From contig OZ023269.1 of the NCBI GenBank assembly GCA_964006375.1, positions 1,116,001-1,180,000 of the forward strand: DNA of 64,000 nucleotides. Reading direction: 5' to 3'. The notes under the pieces were generated by a model, which was not told where the DNA came from, ran no database searches, and saw only the letters and a list, made by a program, of their open reading frames with translations. The translations under genes and the position numbers were made by a program. Positions 35,290 to 46,640 of this stretch are shown piece after piece. The number at the start of each line of letters is the position of its first letter. The first letter of the stretch is position 1. The stretch is from Tillus elongatus. Its lineage: Eukaryota > Arthropoda > Insecta > Coleoptera > Cleridae.

Positions 35290-36940
35290 ATTATTATTAT
35301 TGACTTTAGCCTAAAGGGCTTTCACACTCCCTCAAAGGAGAAGATACACTCATTCCAGATATCTTAGATACCAAAGAGACTGAACTCAAATGGAGCCCAT
35401 TCCAAGTTATCGGGCGCTGAACGACAACGCGATATATCCTAATTTGCCACGAATCTCTGCAAGGCGTGGGCAGTTGCAAGCAATACCGCCTTCTGCATAA
35501 CCTTATAAAGATGCTCTTCAAGGCCCAGTCTCTTAATGTTCTCTCGAAGATTCTTAGCAACCACACCAGTTGACGACATGACTATTGGAATCACTCGGAC
35601 ACTATCTGCCCTCTACTGTCTCTTTACTTGTATCTCGAGGTCTCTGTACTTAATGATCTTCTCGTTGTAATTTATCTCTAGATTATCAGTATTTGGAATG
35701 GTCACATCAATCAGCGTCACCTGATTGCAGGACTTACCCAATATTATTATATATGGCCTGTTGTGGGCAACTCTTTGGTCTGTCAGCACGGTCCGATCCC
35801 AGTACAACCTGTATCCTGAGTTCTTTAGAGCCAGCTCAGGAGTGTATCTATAGTAGGGCACCTTTTTTTCTTTTTTTTTCCCTCAGGGCTCGTCCGCGGC
35901 CTGGCCGCCCCGATAGCACTGCAACCTTTAGTTAATTGTGCATACCCTTAGTCTTACTCCACCCACTCCAAAATCACTGTTCCTTGAACTAGTCTGCACA
36001 GCGATTGGTATAAGATTTAAAAGTCCCAGTTTCAGAGCCAGTTCTTGATGAAGTACTTTAGCAAGCCTCTCTTTATACTCTGTTGCAGCAACCGCTTGAC
36101 ATCCTCCGGTGACGTTCTGGATAGTCTCTGATGACTGACACCCAAATCTACATTTGACATCTTGGCCCGAATTATTTACAACTATATACTTCGGGTAGTT
36201 TCTTGTTGCGATGACCTGATATTGTATATCCAGCAAAACCCCTCTCTTTATGAAAACATCTGTCCAGACAACAAGGACTAGTTCGACACCAATTTGTCGA
36301 CATGTGCTTGGCACGTATCCCCCAGATGTCGCCCATGGAGAGGCTTCTGCATCCGATATTGCAGCTGGTCCTGATCAGTCCGATGGTGACTTTGTATTTC
36401 ACTTTCTCTTAATTGTAGCGATGTTGAATCATCTGTCTCGCATATGGCACGGTATAGTTCAGAAGTAAGCGCCTGCTGATGGAAATATGTACGCAGGTTC
36501 ACTATCTGCTGGTCCAACTGTTTACCAATATCCAACACTCCTCTTCCACCTTGGTTTCTAGATAGGGTTACTCGCTCGATAGCACTATGGGGGTGATGCT
36601 TTTTGGTTTTGTTAGGAGTGTTCGCATCTCGCGTTGTCGATTTTCGATGTCCGTTTTACTCCAGTTTGCATTACCAAATGAATAGCTAAGTGCAGAACAT
36701 GCATATGTATTCAGAGCTTTAGTCAGATTCTTGCCGTTAAGATGTGACCGCATCACCTGCTTTACTCGTTTCGTAAACGCATTTGTCAGATCGTTCTTCA
36801 TTACCGAGTGGTTTATTTTCCTCGCTTGCTTTATTCCCAGTTATTTGTAACACTCTTCTACATTCATGAAGGCAATTTGCAGGCTCTTCTGGATTTCATC
36901 TACACATAAGGTGCGACCATTCGTCCAGCCCCAACTGCAT
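35290..36940 (-). pseudogene. LINE with restriction-like endonuclease (Dong/R4/Rex6-like), 3' half
   Basis: Minus strand, in order: NTYACSALSYSFGNANWSKTD (RT C-terminal side, 36,640-36,740); VLDIGKQLDQQIVNLRTYF (36,480-36,540); a CxxC-type zinc segment CRFGCQSSETIQNVTGGC (about 36,090-36,150); LHQELALKLGLL; then YWDRTVLTDQRVAHNRPY and TLIDVTIPN (35,690-35,800). The last corresponds to the RPD...D motif of the restriction-enzyme-like endonuclease, here with Asp changed to Tyr. It ends with SSTGVVAKNLRENIKRLG. Frame changes and stops make it inactive. TAA repeats flank both ends, and Dong-type elements are known to insert in TAA repeats. Confidence 0.83.
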
Positions 36941-36960
36941 GTCATTATTATTATTATGAC

Positions 36961-36992
<32 letters not shown>

Positions 36993-36996
36993 TATA
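36941..36996 (+). repeat. (ATT)n / (TAA)n tract at the LINE 5' side
   Basis: An imperfect then pure ATT trinucleotide run touches the truncated 5' side of the LINE. A shorter TAA run (35,283-35,300) touches its 3' end. Confidence 0.85.
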
Positions 36997-36999
36997 TAA

Positions 37000-38095
37000 T
37001 CATATATCAAGAAAAAAAATGTCAACGGAAATATTGAGGATTCATAAATATCTTAAATATATTTCAACAACTAATCGCATAGTCTATAACAACGGACAAT
37101 TCAAACGTGATAGGGAAACACCCACCCTTATGTTTGTATGTGATTTAAGGATATTTGCTTTTCTTTTCCGCTTTTCACGAATAATGGGTAGCACCTTTAT
37201 AGCAGTTGTTTGTATAGCATTAGTGGAACGAGCGCCTCCACGTTACCGTCGTTTTAAACTGAAGGTATCTGATGAATCTTCATCGAATGTTCTTCATCGT
37301 ACGTGATCCTAATATGAACTGGAGGAACGGCGTTGTGGAACAATACACTGGAACAAGAGCCTTCTCACGTAGGTATTATATGTTATTGTTTCCGGTTTCG
37401 ACGCGAATGAATTTCTAATGCGTCGACATTTACCTTAAGGCTACCAACTCATATTTACACTATATCTGAACTTATCAGGATATCTTACCTGTTAGAATTA
37501 ATTAGCTAGGTCAGATAGTTATTGTAAACTATTCAATAACACAGAGTTACCTACCCTAAAGGCAAATAAATGATCTGCAGCATAAGATATTTCAATGCGT
37601 TTATCTATTAACCCTTTTCTGTTTAGTTTAGCAACTTAGGTTTGTACAGGATGATTTGTAGCCTAGATGGCCGTGGGAAGAAACTTTGTCTCTGAAATTA
37701 AGTGTGAATAGTTTGATTCTAAGTAGAAACGTCATGTCACTATTTCAGCAGATACTGAGGCATTGTGCGTTACCATTCGAAGGCGACATCAAGTCGTTGG
37801 TTCCATGCAATGTTGTACACAATAAATATTCCTCCCTGTTATAGAAACGAAGTTGTTCGGTGCAATTTCCAGGACGATGAGATGAAACTGCCCCTAGCGT
37901 CGGTGATTGGCCATAGTCGCGTAAATGAATAGACGTTTAAGAACCGCAATGCACATATACACAGAATGATTTAAACTCTGGTTTCAACTCAGAATTAACT
38001 TGGTAGCAATTTATGTAAAAATGAATAATAATGATTTCTAGAAAATTAAAAGAAAAAGGTTCTCCAACGCAGCAATATTTTCTGTGACACTGCGT
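37000..38095. other. no gene seen
   Basis: An open frame over 36,866-37,306 starts in the LINE and trinucleotide tract and is not convincing. The remainder holds no recognised feature. Confidence 0.35.
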
Positions 38096-38097
38096 TT

Positions 38098-38225
38098 TTA
38101 GTGAATTTTTATAAAACAAAATTTACTAATAGAGAGGTTTCGATGGTGAGACTTTGCAAAACTTTTTTCAAATGAGCGCGAGCTAACGCCCCCTAGAGCC
38201 TATGTCCGGGGTCAGTTAATTTTTT

Positions 38226-38294
<69 letters not shown>

Positions 38295-39132
38295 CCTATA
38301 TAGTAAAAACAATGTGCCATTTTCAACAAAATAACTTTATTGTTTGAAAATGCACAAAAATTTCCGAAAGTAAATTTAAAGTGTTCCCGAAAAGCTGATT
38401 TCTTGATCAACCCTATAGGTTAGTAGCAAATGGAGCTATTCAAATTGGAAGCATTTAATGAAAATTCAATACCATAACGCACTTGCTGTGTCCCGAATTT
38501 CTTTTCTTACAAACATGCATTAGATTCCGATGGAAAATGCAAAAATGCAACAACAGAAGGCGTGTTCGATTAAAAAAAAAATTGTATCACCAACGACCTA
38601 TGGACCACCCTGTGATTGTAGAAATATTTTTTTAAGATGTGGCTTAAGACACCATATAATTAAGGTATATAATTTTTTTGTATCTTGTATAATAACGGAT
38701 ATATTGTGCTTTATTGATTGTTTACGAAAATTTGACAAAAATTATATACCATTAAACGATAAACTCTATAGCTTAGACTACTGCCAAAGCATCAGAGAAA
38801 GGGTCTATTTAATACGAATTTTCTGGAAATATTTTAGTAAACTGAAGGAAAATAACGGTTGAAACTAAGACTTCAGAGTTTGTAAAACATTCTTCTTGAG
38901 GCATCTTATTTCCATAGTTCGTATTAGTTTCAAGTTATTTGACTATATGTTGCCAATTTTGACGTTTTAAATCGCGACTTTGACGTTCTGAGGAGAATCT
39001 CACTTAATTTTTCTTCAAATGCCTCTAACTCTTTTATATTTTAACTTGCAGAGTGAAAGTTTGGTATGTAGTTTACATATAATGATATAAACCCGCGTAC
39101 GAAATTTGGTTGCCCCTACTTTGTTATTTCCG

Positions 39133-39210
<78 letters not shown>

Positions 39211-39490
39211 TCGAAAGACAACACAAAATTTTCCGGGAAAACCTGGGCAGATTTTCCTAGCTAACGAACTTGTACAAGCTACTCGCCAAAGGAAGGTACT
39301 CACCAAATTTAATCAAAATCGGCACATTATTTTTTGAGTTATCGGTGTGATACATACATATAAAATATAAAATTTTAAACTGGCCCCAGATATGTGTTCT
39401 AGGGGCCTATTTATCGCTCAATTGAAGACATTTTTTAAAAATTCGAAAGTCGGGATCTCCTCATAAGTGATTTTTTTTAAAGAAAATTCA
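38098..39490. repeat. inverted composite of the local repeat family
   Basis: From the left: hairpin, L-II, (AT)n (38,230-38,292), part of the core unit, core motif (38,456-38,497). Then, in reverse orientation, the long subfamily I tail, R-I, (AT)n (39,139-39,207 and flank), L-I and the terminal hairpin (39,454-39,490). The two ends are thus inverted copies of the same module. It is a hybrid of subfamilies II and I. Confidence 0.85.
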
Positions 39491-39982
39491 CTAAAAAGGA
39501 ATTAACCGAATTGGATGAAACTCGGTGAGTACGTTTCTTTATTAATAGCTTGGATGACTTCGTTACCCACGAAAATCGGACAAGAGAGAAAATTTTGAGT
39601 TGTCTTTCTAAAAAAATTGTTTTCTCCGAAACTTACAAAGCTATTTTAATGAGTACACTTGGAGAAAACCCAAATCACCACAACACATATTTCAGAGACC
39701 TTACGGTCCTTTCGTTAACCATGTCAACATCTTCAGAGGAAGAAAAATTCTAATGGTCAACGAAACGATCGTAAGGTCTCTGAAATATGTGTTGTGGTGA
39801 TTGGCGTTTTCTCCAAGTGTACTTATTAGTGCTCATCACAGGTTCCAGTTTTCACATAGTGCTATTTTAATGAAATTTGGTGGATACCTTAAGCTTTCTA
39901 AGTTTATAGAAAATTGAGTGATTCGAGTTTGAAACATTTAATGAAAATTCGCTACCATAATGCACTTGCTGCGTCTCGAACT
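39490..39982 (+). repeat. R-II module interrupted by Penelope-type inverted repeat
   Basis: GGAATTAACCGAATTGGATG starts a tract-less R-II. Sequence AAAGCTATTTTAATGA at about 39,637 is interrupted and resumes as GCTATTTTAATGAAATTTGG at about 39,861, so the 39,652-39,860 insert duplicates about 14 bp at its borders. R-II ends with the core motif at 39,942-39,982. Confidence 0.8.
39652..39823. repeat. 71-bp inverted repeat of a Penelope-type end
   Basis: Arms 39,652-39,722 and 39,753-39,823 are near-perfect inverse copies around a 30-bp spacer. Each arm holds CACCACAACACATATTTCAG or its inverse, shared with 24,470-24,500. The left arm plus spacer on the minus strand shows CTGAAGA, a 6-bp stem and GAAA (39,710-39,736). 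Confidence 0.8.
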
Positions 39983-39984
39983 TT

Positions 39985-40700
39985 TGGTTATAGAATATGT
40001 TGACGTCAAACTTGCTTATTTTAAATGGAATATTCCATATGCTATTACGTTTTAAAATCATCTTCGAAAGTCTAAAGTTGATGTCGCCTTGTCTTGCAAC
40101 CCTGAATCTCTTTTTGCCTGAATGGAATTTGGCCAAGTTTTCCTCTAGGTCTCTCTTTTATTTTTGTATATGACTGTGTGTGTTTTTAATTTTTGTGTCA
40201 GGAAGTAATTATTATTCGTATCAGCTATCTCTCCAATCCAGTTCAGTTTTATTTATTATATAAAACAGTATTCTCCAGATCATTGATTGTTGTTGCCCTT
40301 ACTTGGTGAAACTGGTCCATACTACATACATACTTGGAGACTACTTCTCTGGCTTCACTGTTATGTTTCGTTTGTGGAAGACAAAGCCAGCGCGTAAATT
40401 AACTGAAGCAAGTGGCCTTTCTAAATTCTAGGTGTTCTAGGATATTTTTGAACGTTTCTGTAACCGGTTTCGCTGCTCAAGAGCATCCTCGGACGTTATC
40501 TCGCCATCGGTGAACTTTTCATTAGTAAGTTCACTACAAACGCTGTAATCTAAAAATATCTTAAAATATTTTTTTTCTAATAAATTTGCATCATATATTT
40601 TATTTAAAGGTGAGAAAAAGAGTCTGTATATCACTAAAAACAATATTTGCTCACATTAATAACCATAAATTGTAATCTGTGAAAATACGTAGTTCTTCAT
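39985..40700. other. no gene assigned
   Basis: A minus-strand frame near 39,990-40,160 is basic and protein-like (KRFRVARQGDINFRLSKMIL) but unrecognised. The rest is intron-like. Confidence 0.3.
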
Positions 40701-40709
40701 TTTACCTAG

Positions 40710-40781
40710 ATTGTGATGTATTCTCAGCACAGTGTGTACAGCATTTTTCAGGAGGGTGCACCGGATATGACTCAGTTTCCG
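40710..40781 (+). CDS. candidate single host exon (72 nt)
   Basis: It is bounded by a good acceptor (TTCTTCATTTTACCTAG) and a strong donor (CCG followed by GTAAGG). The 24 codons are open in phase 0 at both ends and read IVMYSQHSVYSIFQEGAPDM plus four residues. Codon use and composition differ from the AT-rich flanks. The protein is not recognised. It is the best candidate host exon in the window. Antisense frames over the same stretch are also open (40,702-40,911), so strand is not certain. Confidence 0.42.
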
Positions 40782-40789
40782 GTAAGGCA

Positions 40790-41900
40790 CTAGCGTTAGC
40801 GTTATATGTTGTGTCCTCGGTTAGTTTCTCACCCCTTATGTAGGATGCGCTGCACGAAACATGCTCTATGCTCCAGAAAACACTCATGTCTGAGAAATTC
40901 ATAGCGCCCATTCTCTTTGGGGACTATAGTTTTCATATATAGGAAAATATGTTACGTTATTTATGATGAAACACAGCAAAACATAGCTCTGGTTTGTTGA
41001 TCGTAGAAATACGTTTAGCGGATTGCATAAAACAACGTGAAAATAAATCTGAATATGATATCAAATCACAGTGTACATGATTTTCAGATAAAAACAAACA
41101 GTTGAAAGCTACAAACAATATTTTTGGTTTTCCTGCCTCATGGTAACATGATACTTATACAAATAACTTGGATACTTTGTTTGGCAATTCAATATTTAGC
41201 AAAGGCAGCGTTTAAGGATATACGGAGGGTAAACTAGATGGACATAGTAACGGTGTAACTACTTTCATGAAAATAATAAAAGTCTCTTCAATTATATACA
41301 AACACCTCGATATATAACTTCCTGAAATTAGAAACATTCCTAATCAGCCTTATTCTAGACTGCAGAATATATGAAAATTAATGGTATTTCTGTTATTTGC
41401 AATTAATGACGAAACACGGCTATTTTGAAGCGTGATATTTCTAAATTTGTGTCAAATAATTTCAATACCAATTTAACTTTCTTATACAATTATAATCAAC
41501 ACAATTTAATAAATGTCCAATTCCTTTCTTACCTAAAATTAAATGTCTTTATTGTCTCCTACAAGCCCCCTCGGGAACCACCTATGTGTTTAAACATTAT
41601 CAAAAAATAGGACTACCCGACACTTGTATCAGCTGGTAGTTCTATCACGGGCAGTGCCCTTTAACTTCTGTAATTCAGCCAATTCTATCGGTTAGACAGT
41701 TGGATAATCAGATTCTTTAGAAGAGCTTCATTCTCATGGTTGTGCTGCCATTGTCTTACATTTTCTTTTAAGCTTGCGATACGTGAGGATAATGGCTATT
41801 ATATTAGTAGTAAGGAGACTTGATACAACTGAGTGATGAGCAATTGTGTGCCATCGTGTTTCGTAACACAAAAGGTTGAACAATACTCCACTATTAACAT
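40790..41900. other. no gene seen
   Basis: Intron-like, AT-rich. Nothing recognised. Confidence 0.35.
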
Positions 41901-42287
41901 ATACAGGCTGGCGCATTGAAAACGAAACAGACCGAGTTGCATTCAGAGAAATATTTTTTCAAGAAACGCTGAAACGCGTCAATTTTAATATTGAGGGGGA
42001 CATGTTTTGACATAAAACTCAACTTTGTCACATCAACCCCTTAAGGGTGGTGATAACAACCCTTATATTTTAAATAAGGCACATGGGTCGAGTGTTACAT
42101 CATTTGAAAACTCTTTTTTTTCTGAATTCAGCACACTAATTTTTTTGGAAGTTTTATCAACTCGTTTAGTAATTATTCACAGTTGGAGTTGCAATAACGT
42201 ATTTCATTCATTGTGATAAGAAATGCACTAATTACTTCATTTTTTTGTAAAAAAAAACCTAAAAAACAAAACCAAACGTTCAAAAAT

Positions 42288-43273
42288 GTTTATTCAGTTA
42301 AGTAAGTGTTTAAATTGTTGACCACCAGCTTTCGTACAAAAGTAGAAATTTTGTTCAAAACGAGCTCTGACATTCTGGAGCATTTGTGGAGTTATTAGAC
42401 GGTATTCTTCGACAATGTGTCGTCGTAATTCTTCCAGAGACTTCGGTTCTGTTGCGAAAATTCTACTCTTTAAATTGCCTCATAGAAATAAGTCTAAATG
42501 AGTTAAATCCGGTTATCTAGGGCCACTCAATAGGACCTCTACGCCCAATCCATTGCTCTGGAAACTCTTTGTTCAAAAACTCCCTAACACGTTGTGAAAA
42601 ATGCGGAGGAGCTCCATATTGTTGAAACACTAATTGATTTTCTTGATATCGATCATCATTTTCAACAATGTCATTTAGTAGAGGGTAAACGATATCTTCT
42701 AGTAACTCCAAATACGTTTCGCCAGTCAAATTGCCATCAAGAAAAATTGGTTCGATTAAACGGTCTCCAAAAATGCCAGTTCAAACATTCAATTTCTGTG
42801 GAGTTTGAGTGTGGACTTCGTGAAAATTTCTTGGATTAATATCTGCCCAATAACAACAATTATGACGATTGACTGTAGAGTTTAATAAAAACTTACATTC
42901 GTCTGAAAAATAGATATTAAACAGAAAGTTCCCGTTACCAGCCATTCGTGCAGTCATAACTTCACAAAACTCCAGCCGCCGATCAAAATCATCTTCATTA
43001 AGTTGTTGTACAAGATGACTTTTATACGCTGTTTGAAACAGTGGCCAATTTTCTCGTGCTCAAAGTCGGGTCTATAGCAATTTGTCCTAAAACTTCAATC
43101 TTAGTAGTCTCATTTCTAACCGGAAATTCACGTTCAGGATCTCGTTTTTTGTTGGCTATCGAACCAATTTGTCGAAACTTTGCAACTAACTCCAGAATCT
43201 ATTTTCTGTTAACATGTCTGTTCGGATGTCGTTCATTAAACAAATTTGCGGTACGGTTGGTGCAGTCATCGTT
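42288..43273 (-). pseudogene. mariner-superfamily transposase of the 41,904-43,711 element
   Basis: Minus-strand fragments in order: AKFRQIGSIANKKRDPEREF (linker after the helix-turn-helix, about 43,130-43,200); LEFCEVMTARMAGNGN and SDECKFLLNSTVNRHNCCYW (first catalytic Asp, about 42,850-42,960); LDGNLTGETYLELLED; VFQQYGAPPHF (42,590-42,630), where the second catalytic Asp is Tyr; WIGRRGPIEWP; then PDLTHLDLFL after a frame break. It ends near 42,288 with FKHLLN. Frame breaks and the lost Asp make it inactive. Confidence 0.85.
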
Positions 43274-43308
43274 TTTGAAAAAAAAGAAGAGTATTATATA
43301 TAATAAAC

Positions 43309-43440
43309 CGCATTTCTCTCATTCCGATAAGAAGTGTTCTGATAGTCAATTATTTGTTTACAAACCAACAAAACATTGACTATCAGCACATTTCTAATCG
43401 GAATGAGTGAAATGCGTTTTTGCATCTTCAACTGTGAATA
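43309..43440. repeat. fold-back inside the transposon's right arm
   Basis: CGCATTTCTCTCATTCCGAT...GATAGTCAAT (43,311-43,357) is mirrored by ATTGACTATCAG...AATGCG (43,376-43,424) with a loop of about 20 bp. The inner edge of the terminal repeat thus appears twice in inverted orientation. Confidence 0.75.
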
Positions 43441-43719
43441 ATTGTTAAACGAGTTGATAAAACTTCCAAAAAAAATTTGTGTGCTGAATGCATAAAAGAA
43501 AGAGCTTTCAAATGATGTAACACTCGACCAATGTTCCCTATTTAAAATATAAGGGTTGTTGTCCCCACTTTTAAGCAGTTGATGTGACAAAGTTGAGTTT
43601 TATGTCAAAACATGTCCCCCTCAATATTAAAATTGACGTGTTTCAGCATTTCTTGAAAAAATATTTCTCTGAACGCAAATCGGTCTGTTTCGTTTTCAAT
43701 GCGCCACCCTATATAATAC

Positions 43720-44095
43720 ACTTGCTTTCTCTTCCAAAGCAATCAGCGAAGCCAGGAAGATATGAGAAATGTTGAGGGTCCTTAAATATCTACAAGAAAA
43801 ATTTAGAGAAATTTTAAGCCGCGTTTGTATCAAACATAAGAAATAGTTTTAAAAAACTTAAGAAAAATGTGTTCCAACACTCAAACCTTGGAGACTATCA
43901 ATGGTGTGAGCTGGGAACTAGCATGATAAGTGACCCAAAATTGAAAAAGACTTACCTGACCTAAACTGATAACTTTTTCCTGAAAATGGTTCAAAACAGG
44001 AGCCGAAAATATAACTAATCTTGGACGCGGTAACACTGATACACCATTTGGGCATTAAAGGATCGGGTAAAAATAAATGTCTTCTTCTCAAATAA
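43720..44095. other. no gene seen
   Basis: No feature recognised between the transposon and the next repeat-family copy. Confidence 0.35.
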
Positions 44096-44223
44096 TAATG
44101 ATTTTTAGTGAATTATTATTTTAAAAAATTCACTAATAGAGAGGTATCGATGGTGAGACTGTGCAAACATTTCTTCAAATGAGCGCGAACTAGGACCTTT
44201 AGAACCCATATCCGGGGTTAGTT

Positions 44224-44281
<58 letters not shown>

Positions 44282-44284
<3 letters not shown>

Positions 44285-44622
44285 TGTGGAACAGCCAAAT
44301 GGAATAAATTCGATAACGGATAAATGAGGACGTGTTGGGAAAAACGCTTGGACACGTCGATTTGTATTTTTAACTGCGCATCTTTTTCAAGAAAAAAAAA
44401 TTATTTAGGGTGCGTCATGTGACAGTGGCCAATACCAACTTTCTTATTTTAAATACAAGCCCCTGTATATTATTAATTTTTTGGATTCTTCAGAAAATTC
44501 TAGACATAATTCATGTACAATGTCCTATACCTATCTTCAACTGTTTCGGAAATATTAAGTATTTTCAGATTTATTACAAAAATTAACATTAAAAATAGAA
44601 AATTATTTTATTTCACAAATTC
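44282..44622 (+). repeat. left terminal inverted repeat
   Basis: This 341-bp arm is inverse to 46,006-46,346. Differences seen: GAGGACGTG versus GAGGGCGTG near 44,329, and one A/T change near 44,402. Confidence 0.93.
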
Positions 44623-44678
44623 TAATAAGAAATACTGATTATTTCTTAATAATTTAAAAAAACAAAAAAAAATTAATG

Positions 44679-45765
44679 TCAATGTAGTAAATGTTCAAAA
44701 TGCTCGCCACGAACATCTTGGCAACATGCTAATCTGGTATAGAAATGTCTTCTAACATTACTCAACATCTCAGGCGTGACTGATCTAATCGCAAGCGTGA
44801 TTCGTCTTTTTAAGTCATCTAAGTTGAGGGGCTTAGTTTTGTATACAATACTTTTGACATATCCCCACAAAAAGTAGTCTAATAGCGACAGATCAGGAGA
44901 TCGTGCTGGCCATTCTATCGATCCGCGCCTCCCTATCCACCGATTTGGAAAAATTTGGTTCAGGTACTGCCGGACATTGATTTGGTAATGGGGCGGTGCT
45001 CCATCTTGCTGAAACCATATTTTATTGGCAGGAACTTGTGGGTTTGCTGGATCTGGATATAAGTTTGTCAAAGTTGGCACGACATTATTTTGGAGCAGTT
45101 CTAAATATTTATCCCCATTCAAGTTGCCATCAATGAAAAAGGGACCTACGATATGATTTCCAACAATTCCTGCCCAAACATTAACTTTTTCAGGATATTG
45201 CGTATGTTCCTCTCTCATCCAATGAGGATTCTCATTAGACCAATAGCGGCAATTTTGACGATTAACATGACCGTGAAGTGTAAATGTGCTCTCATCAGAA
45301 AACAAAACATCTTCTAATTGGATCACATTGTTATCTAACATTGCCATCATTTGTTCACAAAAATACGTTCTCCTATCGAAATCGTCCTATGAGCTCCTGA
45401 GTTGGTATCATTTTATAGGGATGCATTTTACTTTCCTTTAATGTTCGAAAAATTGCTGTGTGGCTAACGTTGAATAGTTGGGCTGCTTGTCGACCAGAAG
45501 TATGTGGGTTTTCTTGAAACTCAAGCGTAATATCCAATTTCGTATCATCACTTACTGCATTGGCAGCTACTTTTTTTATCTGCCTCACATGACCAAGCTC
45601 GCGAAACTGCTTTTCTATTTTGCTAATTGTTCCTTGGGATACAGGCGGCAAATTTGGAAATTTTTCGTGAAATAAGCGAGACACTTCCATCTGTGTCCGT
45701 GTGTTATCTCCATAACCAATCATTTGTAGAATGGTTATTTTGTGCATTTCTGTTAAATGAACCAT
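44679..45765 (-). pseudogene. transposase, nearly complete, one frame break
   Basis: The N-terminal frame (45,765 to 45,373, 130 codons) has a helix-turn-helix domain: QMEVSRLFHEKFPNLPPVSQ and a second helical unit SGRQAAQLFNVSHTAIFRTL. The C-terminal frame (45,350 to 44,679, 223 codons from its Met) has SDEST with the first catalytic Asp, NVWAGI, GPFFIDGNLNGDKYLELLQ, WFQQDGAPPHY with the second Asp and WPARSPDLSLLDYFLWG with the third. By my count 36 residues separate the second and third Asp. Comparison with the sister copy at 60,785 places a small indel near 45,388. All catalytic residues are kept. Total about 355-360 residues. Confidence 0.93.
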
Positions 45766-46005
45766 TTTTCTGATATTATTACGTACAGTTAACGAAATTC
45801 AAACGACAATAGCACTGACACTAATCACTACTGTCATGCAGGCAGACAACAAGTTGCTAAGGCTACGAGTTTTATACGAACAGAAAGAAAACTGTTTTTG
45901 TTTTTGTTTCATTTCATATCAGTAAAAAGAAACGCAGGAATGGTTTTTGTTTACTTTCTCATTATCAAGAGCTGAATGGGAAATAAGTATTGAATGCAAT
46001 GTAGC

Positions 46006-46343
46006 GAATTTGTGAAATAAAATAATTTTCTATTTTTAATGTTAATTTTTGTAATAAATCTGAAAATACTTAATATTTCCGAAACAGTTGAAGATAGGTA
46101 TAGGACATTGTACATGAATTATGTCTAGAATTTTCTGAAGAATCCAAAAAATTAATAATATACAGGGGCTTGTATTTAAAATAAGAAAGTTGGTATTGGC
46201 CACTGTCACATGACGCACCCTAAATAAATTTTTTTTCTTGAAAAAGATGCGCAGTTAAAAATACAAATCGACGTGTCCAAGCGTTTTTCCCAACACGCCC
46301 TCATTTATCCGTTATCGAATTTATTCCATTTGGCTGTTCCACA

Positions 46344-46346
<3 letters not shown>
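46006..46346 (-). repeat. right terminal inverted repeat
   Basis: 341-bp arm, inverse of 44,282-44,622, ending GTTCCACACTG before TA. Confidence 0.93.
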
Positions 46347-46441
<95 letters not shown>

Positions 46442-46522
46442 CCATCTGATAACTCAAAAAATAATTAACCGATTTCACCTCATTTATCCGTTATCGAATT
46501 TATTCCATTTGGCTGTTCCACA

Positions 46523-46604
<82 letters not shown>

Positions 46605-46640
46605 CCATCTGATAACTCAAAAAATAATTAACCGATTTCA
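46301..46640 (+). repeat. tandem duplication carrying the transposon tip
   Basis: The segment from TCATTTATCCG (last about 46 bp of the transposon) through the (AT)n tract to ATAATTAACCGATTTCA is present twice, at 46,301-46,479 and 46,480-46,640. The tracts differ by about 16 bp. The junction reads CGATTTCA joined to CCTCATTTATCC. Confidence 0.9.

Larger units (their letters stand above)
41904..43711. mobile_element. mariner-superfamily transposon with about 330-bp terminal inverted repeats
   Basis: The ends, CAGGCTGGCGCATTGAAAAC on the left and the inverse of TAGGGTGGCGCATTGAAAAC on the right, are flanked by TA on both sides. Homology of the ends continues inward for about 330 bp (to about 42,235 and from about 43,378) with many substitutions. 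A decayed transposase lies between on the minus strand. The internal edge of the right repeat carries an extra fold-back. It is older than the element at 44,282-46,346. Confidence 0.88.
44282..46346. mobile_element. mariner-superfamily transposon with 341-bp terminal inverted repeats
   Basis: The 2,065-bp element begins CAGTGTGGAACAGCC and ends with the inverse, flanked by TA in an (AT)n tract. Terminal repeats 44,282-44,622 and 46,006-46,346 are both 341 bp and differ at about two positions, so it is young or conserved by conversion. One transposase gene on the minus strand is broken by a single small indel. Terminal repeats of this length are unusual for classical mariners (about 30 bp). 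Confidence 0.95.
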
